Shown here: positions 33,574 through 41,549 of the stretch, in pieces
Numbering within the stretch: position 1 is the stretch's first letter
How the letters are laid out: every line of letters begins with the position of its first letter
From: Bacillota bacterium
GTDB taxonomy: Bacteria; Bacillota; Clostridia; Acetivibrionales; DSM-1351
Assembly: GCA_023426005.1 (NCBI GenBank)
Contig: JAFABO010000100.1
Location: 1-46,664, forward strand
Direction: 5' to 3'
Length of the DNA stretch: 46,664 nt
Notes under the pieces: generated by a model
The model's database searches: none
What the model was told of the DNA's origin: nothing
What the model saw: the letters and a program-made list of their open reading frames with translations, nothing else
Made by a program: the position numbers and the translations under genes

Positions 33574-34740
33574 TTATATTTTATGATTACCACCTATATT
33601 ATAGAAGGAATCATACTTTTTTCCACATTCAGGACAAAATTTCGAACTGCCCGGTACGGCTGCTCCGCAGGAGCAGGCTTTAGTGCCTATTGAAGCTCCG
33701 CATTCAGGACAGAATTTTGAGTTGGCCGGAACTGCCGTTCCGCAGGTAGGACACTGCTTTTTGGGAGTTTCAAGAGAACTGCCGCATTCACGGCAAAACC
33801 TTGAATTTGCAGGATTGTCAAAACTGCAGGCAGGACACTGAATAACCGCGTTATCAATAATCGCTCTGGTGTTTACCGACGATGCCATTTCATTAAACAG
33901 GGATGAACCCACGCCTGCCCCTACATTGCCGCTGACAAAGGCTCCTGCTATTCCCGAGTCATTGGAGGCAGCATTGTCGTACACATCGAAGGAACGCTTT
34001 GTCACATAGCGGTTATCTCCCATAATTTCAAATTCTGCACGGTTTTTAAGGATTTCATTTATTTCTTCAAAATCCTCATCGGGAAAATTTATGGACTTTA
34101 TAAAAAAGTTTACCGGTGTTAAGCCATATTTTTTAAATTCAGAAGAAATCTTATCCTTTGCCATATTGGAAATTGAATCCAGTTTGGCGGTGATTTCCAA
34201 TGCTGAAATTTTTTCATTAATAATTATATTGGCAATGATAGTTTTAATTTTTTGTACCAGAATACCTTTAAAATAGTCCATTATTGCATCAAACTTGACA
34301 ATTTCGGCAGGGCCTATTATACCTATGAGCTCGGTAAAGAATTTAAGGTAATTGTCAACCTTGAGACCCATTTGACCGAAGGCTCTGACTCTCAGTTTTG
34401 TGAAATATTTGGGGTCTATGATCTGCACCGGATCTGAGGTTCCCCAGTAAATGTCCAGCTTGGTGGCAATGTTCAGGAAAAATATTTCGGCAGAAAAAGG
34501 TGTTCTTCCGCCAAAAGGAAAATTAACAATGGATTTCAGTATGGGAAGATTTTTTGAATCCAGAGTATATGTACCGGCATTAAATACGTCACATACCGTT
34601 CCGCCTTTTACAAATATTGCCGCCTGACCTTCTCCGACAATAAGCTGTGTTCCGTATACAAGCTGTTCGGAAGGATATTTGTATACAATCCAATCCCTAG
34701 TTCTAAGGCCGTCAAATTTCACTCTGTCAATTATCGCCAT
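33574..34740 (-). CDS. SPFH-domain protein with three C-terminal zinc ribbons
   Basis: A 388-residue protein. Residues about 15-250 form an SPFH/band-7-like domain of the virion-core-protein-like (YdjI) type: YKYPSEQLVYGTQLIVGEGQ, TLDSKNLPILKSIVNFPFGG, LRVRAFGQMGL. A flexible Gly/Ser linker follows, then three zinc ribbons: CPACSFDNPANSRFCRECG, CPTCGTAVPANSKFCPECG and CSCGAAVPGSSKFCPECG. Members are linked to membrane stress and lipid domains. Start ATG 34740 behind GGGGTG; ATG 34800 would add an unlikely 20-residue extension. Confidence 0.85.
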   Translation of the reverse strand: MAIIDRVKFDGLRTRDWIVYKYPSEQLVYGTQLIVGEGQAAIFVKGGTVCDVFNAGTYTLDSKNLPILKSIVNFPFGGRTPFSAEIFFLNIATKLDIYWGTSDPVQIIDPKYFTKLRVRAFGQMGLKVDNYLKFFTELIGIIGPAEIVKFDAIMDYFKGILVQKIKTIIANIIINEKISALEITAKLDSISNMAKDKISSEFKKYGLTPVNFFIKSINFPDEDFEEINEILKNRAEFEIMGDNRYVTKRSFDVYDNAASNDSGIAGAFVSGNVGAGVGSSLFNEMASSVNTRAIIDNAVIQCPACSFDNPANSRFCRECGSSLETPKKQCPTCGTAVPANSKFCPECGASIGTKACSCGAAVPGSSKFCPECGKKYDSFYNIGGNHKI

Positions 34741-34811
34741 AATATGCACCCCAAACCTTATTTTGCTAAAAATTATATCATATCCTTGAAGTGAAAACAA
34801 TTACAAACACA

Positions 34812-35486
34812 TTAATTAAAGCTGTTTTTACTTATTTCAAACTCATTCTTATTATAGTTTAACATATTCTCATCCCTCATGCTGCTCAATTCCCTGGATA
34901 ACGCACTCCGGTTGACACAAAGAAAATCTGCCAGTTCATCACGGGAAAACGGGATCCGGAATTTGTTTGAGCCGTGTTTTTTCATCTGCATGGAGAAATA
35001 GGCAATAAGCTTTTCCCGGGTTGTCCTTTGTGAAAGAATATCCATTCTATTGTTCAGCAGTATATTTTTCCGGGCAATCAGCTGAAGCATATTTTTAATT
35101 AAAGTGGAATGGAAGCTGCAGGCTGAGCTGCAGGTGGTCACTATCCTGCTGAACCGTATGAAAAGTACATTGCAGCCGGTGGTAGTCAGAACGGTGACGG
35201 GTATCCTGCTCAAATTTGCGCAGGCAAAGGCTTCTCCGAATATATCGCCTTCCGACAGCTCGGACATAATGGTCCTGTTGCCCATTACGTCCTCTTTGAC
35301 TATCTGGGCCGAGCCAGAAAGAATTATGCCTACCGAAGATACCCGGCTTTCGGCAAGAAAAATTATATCATTTTTGTTATATTCCTGTGTTCTGGCTCCA
35401 AGGCAGCCAAGCAGGCTATCATATTGGCTTTCATCTATATTTTCAAATATGGCGACGGTTTTAAGCAATTCAAAATAATCCTTCAT
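34812..35486 (-). CDS. Crp/Fnr-family regulator (likely controls hcp)
   Basis: A 224-residue regulator. Cyclic-nucleotide-binding-like domain at about 10-125 (FLAESRVSSVGIILSGSAQIVKED, LSEGDIFGEAF) and a C-terminal winged HTH at 150-220 (FSRDELADFLCVNRSALSRELSSM). It is divergent from the hybrid-cluster protein gene; such regulators of hcp (HcpR group) respond to nitric oxide or redox stress. A 16-bp dyad lies between the two genes. Start ATG 35486 after AGGAG. Confidence 0.85.
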   Translation of the reverse strand: MKDYFELLKTVAIFENIDESQYDSLLGCLGARTQEYNKNDIIFLAESRVSSVGIILSGSAQIVKEDVMGNRTIMSELSEGDIFGEAFACANLSRIPVTVLTTTGCNVLFIRFSRIVTTCSSACSFHSTLIKNMLQLIARKNILLNNRMDILSQRTTREKLIAYFSMQMKKHGSNKFRIPFSRDELADFLCVNRSALSRELSSMRDENMLNYNKNEFEISKNSFN

Positions 35487-35499
35487 AAATTTTTCTCCT

Positions 35500-35515
35500 G
35501 GTTGCAAATGCAACC
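35500..35515. promoter_or_regulatory. Operator-like dyad between the Crp/Fnr gene and hcp
   Basis: GGTTGCA-AA-TGCAACC, 7-bp perfect arms, 14 bases upstream of the regulator's ATG and ~97 before hcp. A likely binding site for the Crp/Fnr protein; no second copy seen nearer hcp. Confidence 0.5.
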
Positions 35516-35611
35516 GATTTAATGTCATAAGTCTAGTACAATAAACACATAAAGTCAATCACAAATCTTAACAGAATTAAAAATAACCTAAATATAAGGA
35601 GGCAATTTTTT

Positions 35612-37174
35612 ATGTCAGAAATGTTTTGTTTTCAATGTGAGCAAACTATAGGGGGAAAGGGATGTACCGGAGCTGCAGGAGCATGCGGCAAAAAGGCCGA
35701 CACATCAAATTTCCAGGATGAGCTTACAGGCGCCTTGATAGGACTGGCAAAGGCTGCTGAAAAGGGCCGGCCCACAGCACAGACTCATAAGGTCGTTATT
35801 GAAGGTTTGTTTACCACCATTACAAATGTAAGCTTTGATAACGCATCAATCAAGAGACAGATTGCGAATATTGAAAAGGAAAAGGCACAGCTTGGTTCTG
35901 CATTTGCAGCAAACTATGATATGCAGAAGCTCTGGAATGACAATGAAGATATCCGTTCCCTGAAGTCGCTGATACTTTTCGGAATCCGCGGAATGGCGGC
36001 ATATGCTTACCATGCATTGGTTCTGGGCTACAACAATGATGAAGTAAACGATTTCTTCTATAAGGCACTGAGAGCAATCGGAGAGGATCTCAATGCAGAT
36101 GCCCTTCTTCCTATAGTATTGGAAACCGGCAAGGTAAATCTCGCCTGTATGGCCATGCTTGACCAGGCAAACACTGAAACTTACGGTACTCCTGTTCCGA
36201 CCAAGGTACCTTTGACAATCGAAAAAGGACCGTTCATAGTAATTTCAGGCCATGATCTCTATGATCTGTACCAATTGCTTGAACAGACAAAGGATAAGGG
36301 TATAAATATCTATACTCATGGCGAAATGCTGCCTGCACATGCATATCCAAAACTTAAGGCCTATCCGCATCTCAAGGGCAATTTCGGAACTGCATGGCAG
36401 AACCAGCAGAAGGAATTTGACAATCTCCCCGGTGCCGTTTTATTCACAACAAACTGCCTGATGCCCACAAGGCCAAGCTATCATGACAGAGTATTCACAA
36501 CCGAGGTTGTTGCATATCCAGAAATGGTTCATATAGATGATGACAAGGATTTCACACCGGTTATAAATAGAGCTCTCGAATTGGGCGGTTATAAAGAAGA
36601 CAGGAGAATGACGGGCATCAACGGCGGAGATACTGTTACAACAGGCTTTGCAAGAGGAACTGTCCTTTCGGTTGCCGACAAGGTTATCGATGCGGTCAAG
36701 GCCGGAGCAATCAAGCACTTCTTCCTTGTTGGAGGCTGTGACGGAGCCAAGGTTGGCAGAAACTACTATACCGAATTTGTTCAGAAGACTCCGAAAGATA
36801 CTGTTATATTGACGCTTGCCTGCGGCAAGTTCCGTTTCAACGATCTTGATATCGGTGAGATAGGTGGTCTTCCAAGAATAATGGATATGGGCCAGTGCAA
36901 TGATGCCTACAGTGCAATCCAGGTTGCATCCGCACTTGCAGGAGCTTTTGAATGTGATATAAATGAGCTGCCGCTGTCCCTTGTGCTTTCATGGTATGAA
37001 CAGAAGGCGGTATGTATCCTCCTGACGCTGCTCTCCCTTGGAATCAAGAACATTTATCTGGGACCTACACTGCCTGCGTTCATATCTCCAAATGTTCTTA
37101 ATATACTGGTTGAGAACTTTAACATCAGCCCTGTTTCAACCCCGGATGCAGATTTGAAAAAAATTCTGGGCTAA
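35612..37174 (+). CDS. hcp: Hybrid-cluster protein (hydroxylamine reductase)
   Basis: A 520-residue metalloenzyme. The N-terminal cysteines C6, C9, C18 and C25 (MFCFQCEQT, GCTGAAGAC) ligate a cubane, and the later residues that hold the hybrid 4Fe-2O-2S cluster are visible in THGEMLPAHAYP, TTNCLMPT, GGCDGAKVGR and LACGKFRF. Hcp reduces hydroxylamine in vitro and nitric oxide in vivo. It is slightly shorter than the ~550-residue enteric form. It is likely activated by the divergent Crp/Fnr regulator under nitrosative stress. Confidence 0.95.
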   Translation: MSEMFCFQCEQTIGGKGCTGAAGACGKKADTSNFQDELTGALIGLAKAAEKGRPTAQTHKVVIEGLFTTITNVSFDNASIKRQIANIEKEKAQLGSAFAANYDMQKLWNDNEDIRSLKSLILFGIRGMAAYAYHALVLGYNNDEVNDFFYKALRAIGEDLNADALLPIVLETGKVNLACMAMLDQANTETYGTPVPTKVPLTIEKGPFIVISGHDLYDLYQLLEQTKDKGINIYTHGEMLPAHAYPKLKAYPHLKGNFGTAWQNQQKEFDNLPGAVLFTTNCLMPTRPSYHDRVFTTEVVAYPEMVHIDDDKDFTPVINRALELGGYKEDRRMTGINGGDTVTTGFARGTVLSVADKVIDAVKAGAIKHFFLVGGCDGAKVGRNYYTEFVQKTPKDTVILTLACGKFRFNDLDIGEIGGLPRIMDMGQCNDAYSAIQVASALAGAFECDINELPLSLVLSWYEQKAVCILLTLLSLGIKNIYLGPTLPAFISPNVLNILVENFNISPVSTPDADLKKILG

Positions 37175-37254
37175 TGTAAGCTGTAAATAATCAAGCCCCT
37201 CAAGAAATAATTACTATAAAAGCTATACTCAATTTGAAGTCCTGTCCATTCGGC

Positions 37255-37303
37255 AAAGCATCTCATTCACAGCAAGGTACGCTGTAATGAGATGCTTTTG
37301 CAT
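37255..37303 (+). terminator. Terminator of hcp
   Basis: AAAGCATCTCATT (37255-37267) pairs with AATGAGATGCTTT (37286-37298), with an inner ACAGC/GCTGT stem, ending in TTTT. Confidence 0.8.
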
Positions 37304-37374
37304 ATTATAAAGAGCATATTTTAAATATAAATTTGGATATACTCTTATTGAGAAATATTAAAAGGAAGTGTAAA

Positions 37375-37779
37375 GTGAGAAATTTTCTATCGGAATTCAA
37401 AGAATTCATATCCAGGGGTAATGTTGTTGATCTGGCCGTGGGTATCATAATCGGCTCGGCATTCACAGCCATTGTTACCTCGCTGGTAAATCAGGTGGTA
37501 ATGCCGGGAATAGGCTTTTTGATCGGAAGGATCAACTTTGCCGATTTCAGATGGACACTTGCTCCGGCCTCCGGTGATAAGCCCGAAGTTGCAATATATT
37601 ACGGTGCCTTCATACAGCAAATCATTAATTTCATCATAATTTCTTTTGTTGTATTCTCCATGGTCAAAATGATCAATATTTTACGGAGAAAAAAGAATGA
37701 GGAGGAGCCGGCAGCGCCATCTTCCGAGGTTCAGCTGCTCACTGAAATCAAGGATTTGCTGAAAGAGAACCGAAAGTAA
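37375..37779 (+). CDS. mscL: Large-conductance mechanosensitive channel
   Basis: A 134-residue MscL that opens under membrane tension to release solutes in osmotic downshock. The N-terminus FLSEFKEFISRGNVVDLAVGIIIGSAF is the amphipathic helix and TM1 with the gate glycine-alanine pattern, TM2 is QIINFIIISFVVFSMVKMI, and the tail is charged (LLTEIKDLLKEN). The GTG at 37375 is the right start since MscL begins RNFLSEFKEF; the upstream in-frame TTG at 37333 adds a non-family extension. Single gene. Confidence 0.95.
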   Translation: MRNFLSEFKEFISRGNVVDLAVGIIIGSAFTAIVTSLVNQVVMPGIGFLIGRINFADFRWTLAPASGDKPEVAIYYGAFIQQIINFIIISFVVFSMVKMINILRRKKNEEEPAAPSSEVQLLTEIKDLLKENRK

Positions 37780-37937
37780 AAATAGGACGATATAAATTAA
37801 TGCGTTGTGCTGATTAATTTAAATTTTGCTTTAACTATGTAACTTTTTTATATCAACTGGTAGCTTCGTACTAACCTCATAAAATAAGGGTGCACCCAAA
37901 ACAATTGCAAAAATTGTATCTACTGTAAAAAGAAAAA

Positions 37938-37962
37938 GCAGGCCGGATTTGCTCCGGCCTGC
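37938..37962 (-). terminator. Terminator of the CAP-domain gene
   Basis: GCAGGCCGGA and TCCGGCCTGC around a 5-base loop; on the minus strand followed by TTTTTCTTTTT. Confidence 0.85.
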
Positions 37963-38005
37963 ATTACGCTGATATAAAACTGATTATTCTAATTTAAAAA
38001 TCTGA

Positions 38006-38980
38006 TTATCCTATAAACTGTTGTGTCCAATATAATCTTCCGCTTGAATTTTTAGCTACACCTACACCGATTTGAGTAAAGGATGAATTAAGAATATTCG
38101 CTCTGTGTCCGGGTGAATTCATCCAGCCCTGCATAACCTGTTCAGGTGATGTCTGTCCCATTGCGATATTCTCGCCGGCAGTTCTGTAGCTGATTCCGTA
38201 CTTTTTCATCATATCAAAGGGTGAGCCGTAGGTTGGTGAATTATGGTCGAAGTAATTATTCTTTGCCATATCCTGTGATTTAAGGGTAGCCACCTTGCTC
38301 AACTCTGTGTTCATCTTTAATGGCTTGAGCCCTGCTTTAGCTCTTTCTGCGTTGACCAGGTCAACTACTTTCTTCTGAAATGCGCTATAATCCCCGTTGG
38401 TGGTGCTGGGTGCCGGTTTGGTGGTTCCGGTGGGCTTGGTTGTGCCTGTAGATGGTTTTGCAGCAGGTTTTGTCGGGGCAGGCTTGCTGGAAACCGGCTT
38501 TGCCGGAGTCGTTTTGCTGCAGTTTGACTTATTTGTTAATTTAGCTGATAAAGAACCGGTATATGACTTGAGTATTTCTTCCAATTTTGATTTTACGGAA
38601 GTTACGTTCTGCTGATTATTTGAGCTTTTAGCTGAATTTGTCGTTGGGCAATTTTGAGTGTTCTTTACGGCGGAAGTACTTGTATTCAGTACCTTTGGTT
38701 CAGCGGATTTTCCGCCGGTATTCAGGACGGTATTCTGAGGCTGGTTTTTACCGGCAGCCGCATTTCCCTCCATGGTTTTAAATGCGGTATCAACTGCTGC
38801 CGATACAGGAGTTTGCTCCTTGACAGCTTCGCTGTTCACAGCGGCGGCTTCAGCCGGCCTGCTGTTATCTGCGGCAGCTTTACTTCCTGATATATCTGCA
38901 TTGCTGTTGAATGCAAAAAACGATACGAGTACAGCACATGCTGCAATACTTGATATAACTGTTGTCTTTTTATTATTCAT
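38006..38980 (-). CDS. Secreted CAP-domain (SCP/YkwD-like) protein
   Basis: A 324-residue exported protein. Signal peptide at 1-30 (TTVISSIAACAVLVSFFAF), then a long low-complexity segment, with a Lys/Pro/Thr/Ser-rich wall-spanning linker (PAKPVSSKPAPTKPAAKP, GTTKPTGTTKPAP). The C-terminal CAP domain covers the last ~125 residues: VVDLVNAERAKAGL, NNYFDHNSPTYGSPFDMM, GENIAMGQTS and SPGHRANILN with the conserved His and Glu. Its role in bacteria is unclear; such proteins are found with cell wall turnover and sporulation. Start ATG 38980 after TGGAGG. A c-di-AMP riboswitch-like leader precedes it. Confidence 0.9.
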   Translation of the reverse strand: MNNKKTTVISSIAACAVLVSFFAFNSNADISGSKAAADNSRPAEAAAVNSEAVKEQTPVSAAVDTAFKTMEGNAAAGKNQPQNTVLNTGGKSAEPKVLNTSTSAVKNTQNCPTTNSAKSSNNQQNVTSVKSKLEEILKSYTGSLSAKLTNKSNCSKTTPAKPVSSKPAPTKPAAKPSTGTTKPTGTTKPAPSTTNGDYSAFQKKVVDLVNAERAKAGLKPLKMNTELSKVATLKSQDMAKNNYFDHNSPTYGSPFDMMKKYGISYRTAGENIAMGQTSPEQVMQGWMNSPGHRANILNSSFTQIGVGVAKNSSGRLYWTQQFIG

Positions 38981-39044
38981 ATTTACCTCCATTAGTTTTG
39001 ACTAAATTTTACGTGCTTCTTCATGCCCATAATCAGCGTTTTGC

Positions 39045-39185
39045 GACGATGCTTCTGTTCAATGCTTCGTTCAGCGTAATATTTATCAGCTACCGGGGTA
39101 CGGACTTTATGTTAACACTGCTTTCTGTGAGAAACAACCCCCCAATTTATGGTAACCCGCTTAAGTGTAAGCCTACAGGGTTTTG
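39045..39185 (-). promoter_or_regulatory. Probable c-di-AMP riboswitch (ydaO/yuaA class)
   Basis: On the minus strand, 60-200 bases before the CAP gene, the leader reads GCGGGTTACCATAAATTGGG, GGGTTG, then GTCCGTACCCCGGTAGCTGA. This follows the order of conserved blocks in ydaO RNAs: a GGNNACC half, a TTTGGGGTNAAT-like half and a CCCGNCAGCTAAC-like half. The class often controls cell wall and osmolyte genes, which suits a secreted wall protein. The match is by eye; the P1 stem and pseudoknot were not verified. Confidence 0.55.
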
Positions 39186-39368
39186 GGAAAAAGGAGTAAA
39201 ACCTTGAGGTGGCGGGGATAGTCCTTGGTTAAGTTGACATAAAATTATCAATAAAAATAATTGAAATTTGTTTATTTGGACTAAAAATATATTATTATTT
39301 GCTGTTTACCTATGGTAAAATGGGGGAATAAATGAAACAGAAATCGGGAGAGGCGGTAAAATAAAGTG
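39186..39368. other. Intergenic region between the riboswitch and the ZIP gene
   Basis: AT-rich promoter DNA for both directions. TTGACA at 39234-39239 on the plus strand is the only clear promoter box. Confidence 0.4.
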
Positions 39369-40184
39369 ATGGAATGGATAAGCAATCAAAATCATATATA
39401 TCAAGCCCTGTTAGCAACTCTGATGACCTGGGCAATGACTGCACTTGGAGCGGCAATGGTATTCTTCTTTAAGGAGATAAATAAACGTGTTTTAAACACC
39501 ATGCTGGGTTTTGCTGCTGGAATTATGATTGCCGCAAGCTTCTGGTCACTTCTGGCCCCGGCTATTGAAATGGCCGGAGATGCACCTATCCCTGCATGGC
39601 TGGTGGCCGCAATAGGTTTTTTAGGAGGTGCGGCCTTTTTATATCTGGCTGACAAAATAATTCCACATATGCACCTTAACTCGAAGGACGGGGAGGCCGA
39701 GGGGATATCTACCAGGCTGAAGCGCAGCATTTTACTGGTTTTTTCAATAACTCTGCACAACATACCCGAGGGACTTGCCGTAGGTGTGGCCTTTGGAGCA
39801 GTTGCAGGCGGAATAACCGACGGAACACTGATGTCGGCTTTGGCAATTGCAATCGGTATTGGATTACAGAATTTTCCGGAGGGGGCGGCGGTTTCAATTC
39901 CGCTCAGAAGGGAAGGATTATCACGCAGCAGGAGCTTTTTCTACGGACAGGCTTCGGGTATTGTTGAGCCAATTGCAGGTGTGCTGGGTGCTGCCCTGGT
40001 TATGTTCGTAAAACCTGTCCTGCCATATGCACTGGCCTTTGCAGCCGGCGCCATGATATTTGTTGTGGTGGAGGAACTCATTCCGGAGGCGCAGAGCGGC
40101 TCCCATGAAAGTACTCACCTGGCTACCATAGGCTGTGTAATAGGGTTTACCATTATGATGATATTGGACGTGGCCCTGGGATAA
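39369..40184 (+). CDS. ZIP family metal transporter
   Basis: A 271-residue, eight-helix ZIP/ZupT-type transporter importing Zn2+ or other divalent metals. The metal-site motifs are LHNIPEGLAVGVAFG (helix 4) and LQNFPEGAAVSIPL (helix 5); the final helices read VEELIPEAQSG. The loop between helices 3 and 4 has a short His-containing stretch IPHMHLNSKDGEAEG. ATG 39369 behind GAGAGGCGG; the GTG at 39366 is one codon earlier in the same frame. Confidence 0.92.
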   Translation: MEWISNQNHIYQALLATLMTWAMTALGAAMVFFFKEINKRVLNTMLGFAAGIMIAASFWSLLAPAIEMAGDAPIPAWLVAAIGFLGGAAFLYLADKIIPHMHLNSKDGEAEGISTRLKRSILLVFSITLHNIPEGLAVGVAFGAVAGGITDGTLMSALAIAIGIGLQNFPEGAAVSIPLRREGLSRSRSFFYGQASGIVEPIAGVLGAALVMFVKPVLPYALAFAAGAMIFVVVEELIPEAQSGSHESTHLATIGCVIGFTIMMILDVALG

Positions 40185-40188
40185 AAAA

Positions 40189-40230
40189 GGAGTGTTGTAA
40201 AATGAAAGTACTTTCATTTTACAACACTCC
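40189..40230 (-). terminator. 42-bp perfect palindrome, terminator of the AraC gene
   Basis: Arms of 21 bp (GGAGTGTTGTAAAATGAAAGT and its complement read across the centre at 40209/40210) with no spacer. On the minus strand it is followed by TTTTTT, so it can end the AraC transcript; on the plus strand it lies 5 bases after the ZIP stop but lacks a T run. Confidence 0.7.
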
Positions 40231-40295
40231 CTTCAACTCTGCATGTTTATACGTTTTGCGACAGCCCCTTAAGTTAAATTAATTGGCACAACGAT

Positions 40296-41141
40296 TTAAC
40301 TGATCACGCTGGCGCGCTTTTCTAGCGAAGGCGGGATGCCATAGTATTTTTTATACAGTTTGCTGAAATAATAGGCATCCTCATAGCCTACATTCCTTGC
40401 AACCGTCTTGATAGGAATATTACCTTCGTTCAAAAGCTCATTGGCCTTGGTCAGGCGGATACGTATCAAATGATTTATAGGCGATTCCCCCGTCTCCTCC
40501 TTGAATATCTTGGATATATATACAGGACTCAGGTACATGTTATGGGCAAGCCTGTATAAGGAAATGGGCTTCATGTAATTCTGGCTCAGATATTCCAGTA
40601 TTGTATTTACAACATTGGTTCTTTCTGAATTTGTAAAATTAAGTCTGGCTTTTTCGGACTTATCCTTGTTTACATTCATTCCTCTATACAGCAGAGAGGT
40701 GAGTTTAAGAATGCTCGCCTTAATCATCAGATCACAGTAAGGTTCATTCTTTTCCTGTTCGGATAAGGTTTCGTTGACACATTTTAAAATATCCGGCTGA
40801 AACAGCGGCATGGAATAAATGGACCCGGCATCAGGTTCAATCAGATAATTCGGGGGCAGATTCTTTATCTGAAAATTGCCCAGGGCATAATTGAACTCTT
40901 CCACCTGAACACCTTCAGGTATGATCTTAAGGTGCTTTAAACCGGGTTTGACTATTATGATATTACCCTTTGTCACCTCGTATCTGATATCGTCAATAAC
41001 ATATGTAAAATTGCCGGCCAATATGATTTTAACTTCCGTGAAGTCATGAACGTGATAACTCATGGGTTTTTCACAATTGGCTGCATTAATAAATGCATAC
41101 AGTAAGGTTGGATTAAAACATTCGGCTCTTACTTCGGGCAT
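40296..41141 (-). CDS. AraC-family regulator with N-terminal cupin
   Basis: A 281-residue regulator. The N-terminal cupin half (SYHVHDFTEVKIILAGNF, then IIVKPGLKHLKIIPEG) likely senses a small molecule. The C-terminal two HTH units are clear (SLYRLAHNMYLSPVYISKIF; GNIPIKTVARNVGYEDAYYF). It is divergent from the ABC exporter operon and is the best candidate for its control. Start: ATG 41141 or the in-frame TTG 41147, which is better spaced from GGAG. Confidence 0.9.
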   Translation of the reverse strand: MPEVRAECFNPTLLYAFINAANCEKPMSYHVHDFTEVKIILAGNFTYVIDDIRYEVTKGNIIIVKPGLKHLKIIPEGVQVEEFNYALGNFQIKNLPPNYLIEPDAGSIYSMPLFQPDILKCVNETLSEQEKNEPYCDLMIKASILKLTSLLYRGMNVNKDKSEKARLNFTNSERTNVVNTILEYLSQNYMKPISLYRLAHNMYLSPVYISKIFKEETGESPINHLIRIRLTKANELLNEGNIPIKTVARNVGYEDAYYFSKLYKKYYGIPPSLEKRASVIS

Positions 41142-41411
41142 ACACAAAAGAAATCACTCCATTGCAGTCATTTTAAAAGCAAATTAAAAATAAAGTATAA
41201 TACATATTTACAACATTTACGGCTTTGTATGCCTATTTTTTAAGAACAATTTGTATAAATATTAACAGAATATGTATACAGTATTAATTTATATGTTATC
41301 ACAAACTTATCCAGATTCCAATCATAATCATTAATAATCTTATGAAGAATATAGGATAAAAATATCCATCACCAGGTAAAGAATATCCATTTTATAAGAG
41401 GGTTTACTCTT

Positions 41412-41417
41412 TATAAT
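41412..41417 (+). promoter_or_regulatory. -10 box of the ABC exporter operon
   Basis: TATAAT at 41412-41417; a matching -35 is weak (TTTTAT/TTTACT region upstream), as expected for a promoter that needs an activator such as the divergent AraC protein. Confidence 0.45.
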
Positions 41418-41436
41418 AGTACTAAGGTCAATAACT

Positions 41437-41529
41437 ATGGACTCAAATACAAACTGTGGTAAAAGCGCACTTGAAGAGCGTGAGTTGCTGAAGGCGGCGG
41501 CTTTAACCGCAGTTGAATTTGTAAATTAG
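41437..41529 (+). CDS. Possible 30-residue leader peptide
   Basis: ATG at 41437, about 20 bases after the -10 box, opens MDSNTNCGKSALEERELLKA and continues AAALTAVEFVN to TAG at 41527-41529. The exporter gene starts 20 bases later. A weak AAGG precedes the ATG. It may be a regulatory leader ORF or chance. Confidence 0.3.
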   Translation: MDSNTNCGKSALEERELLKAAALTAVEFVN

Positions 41530-41549
41530 GGTGGAAGGAATTACTTATT

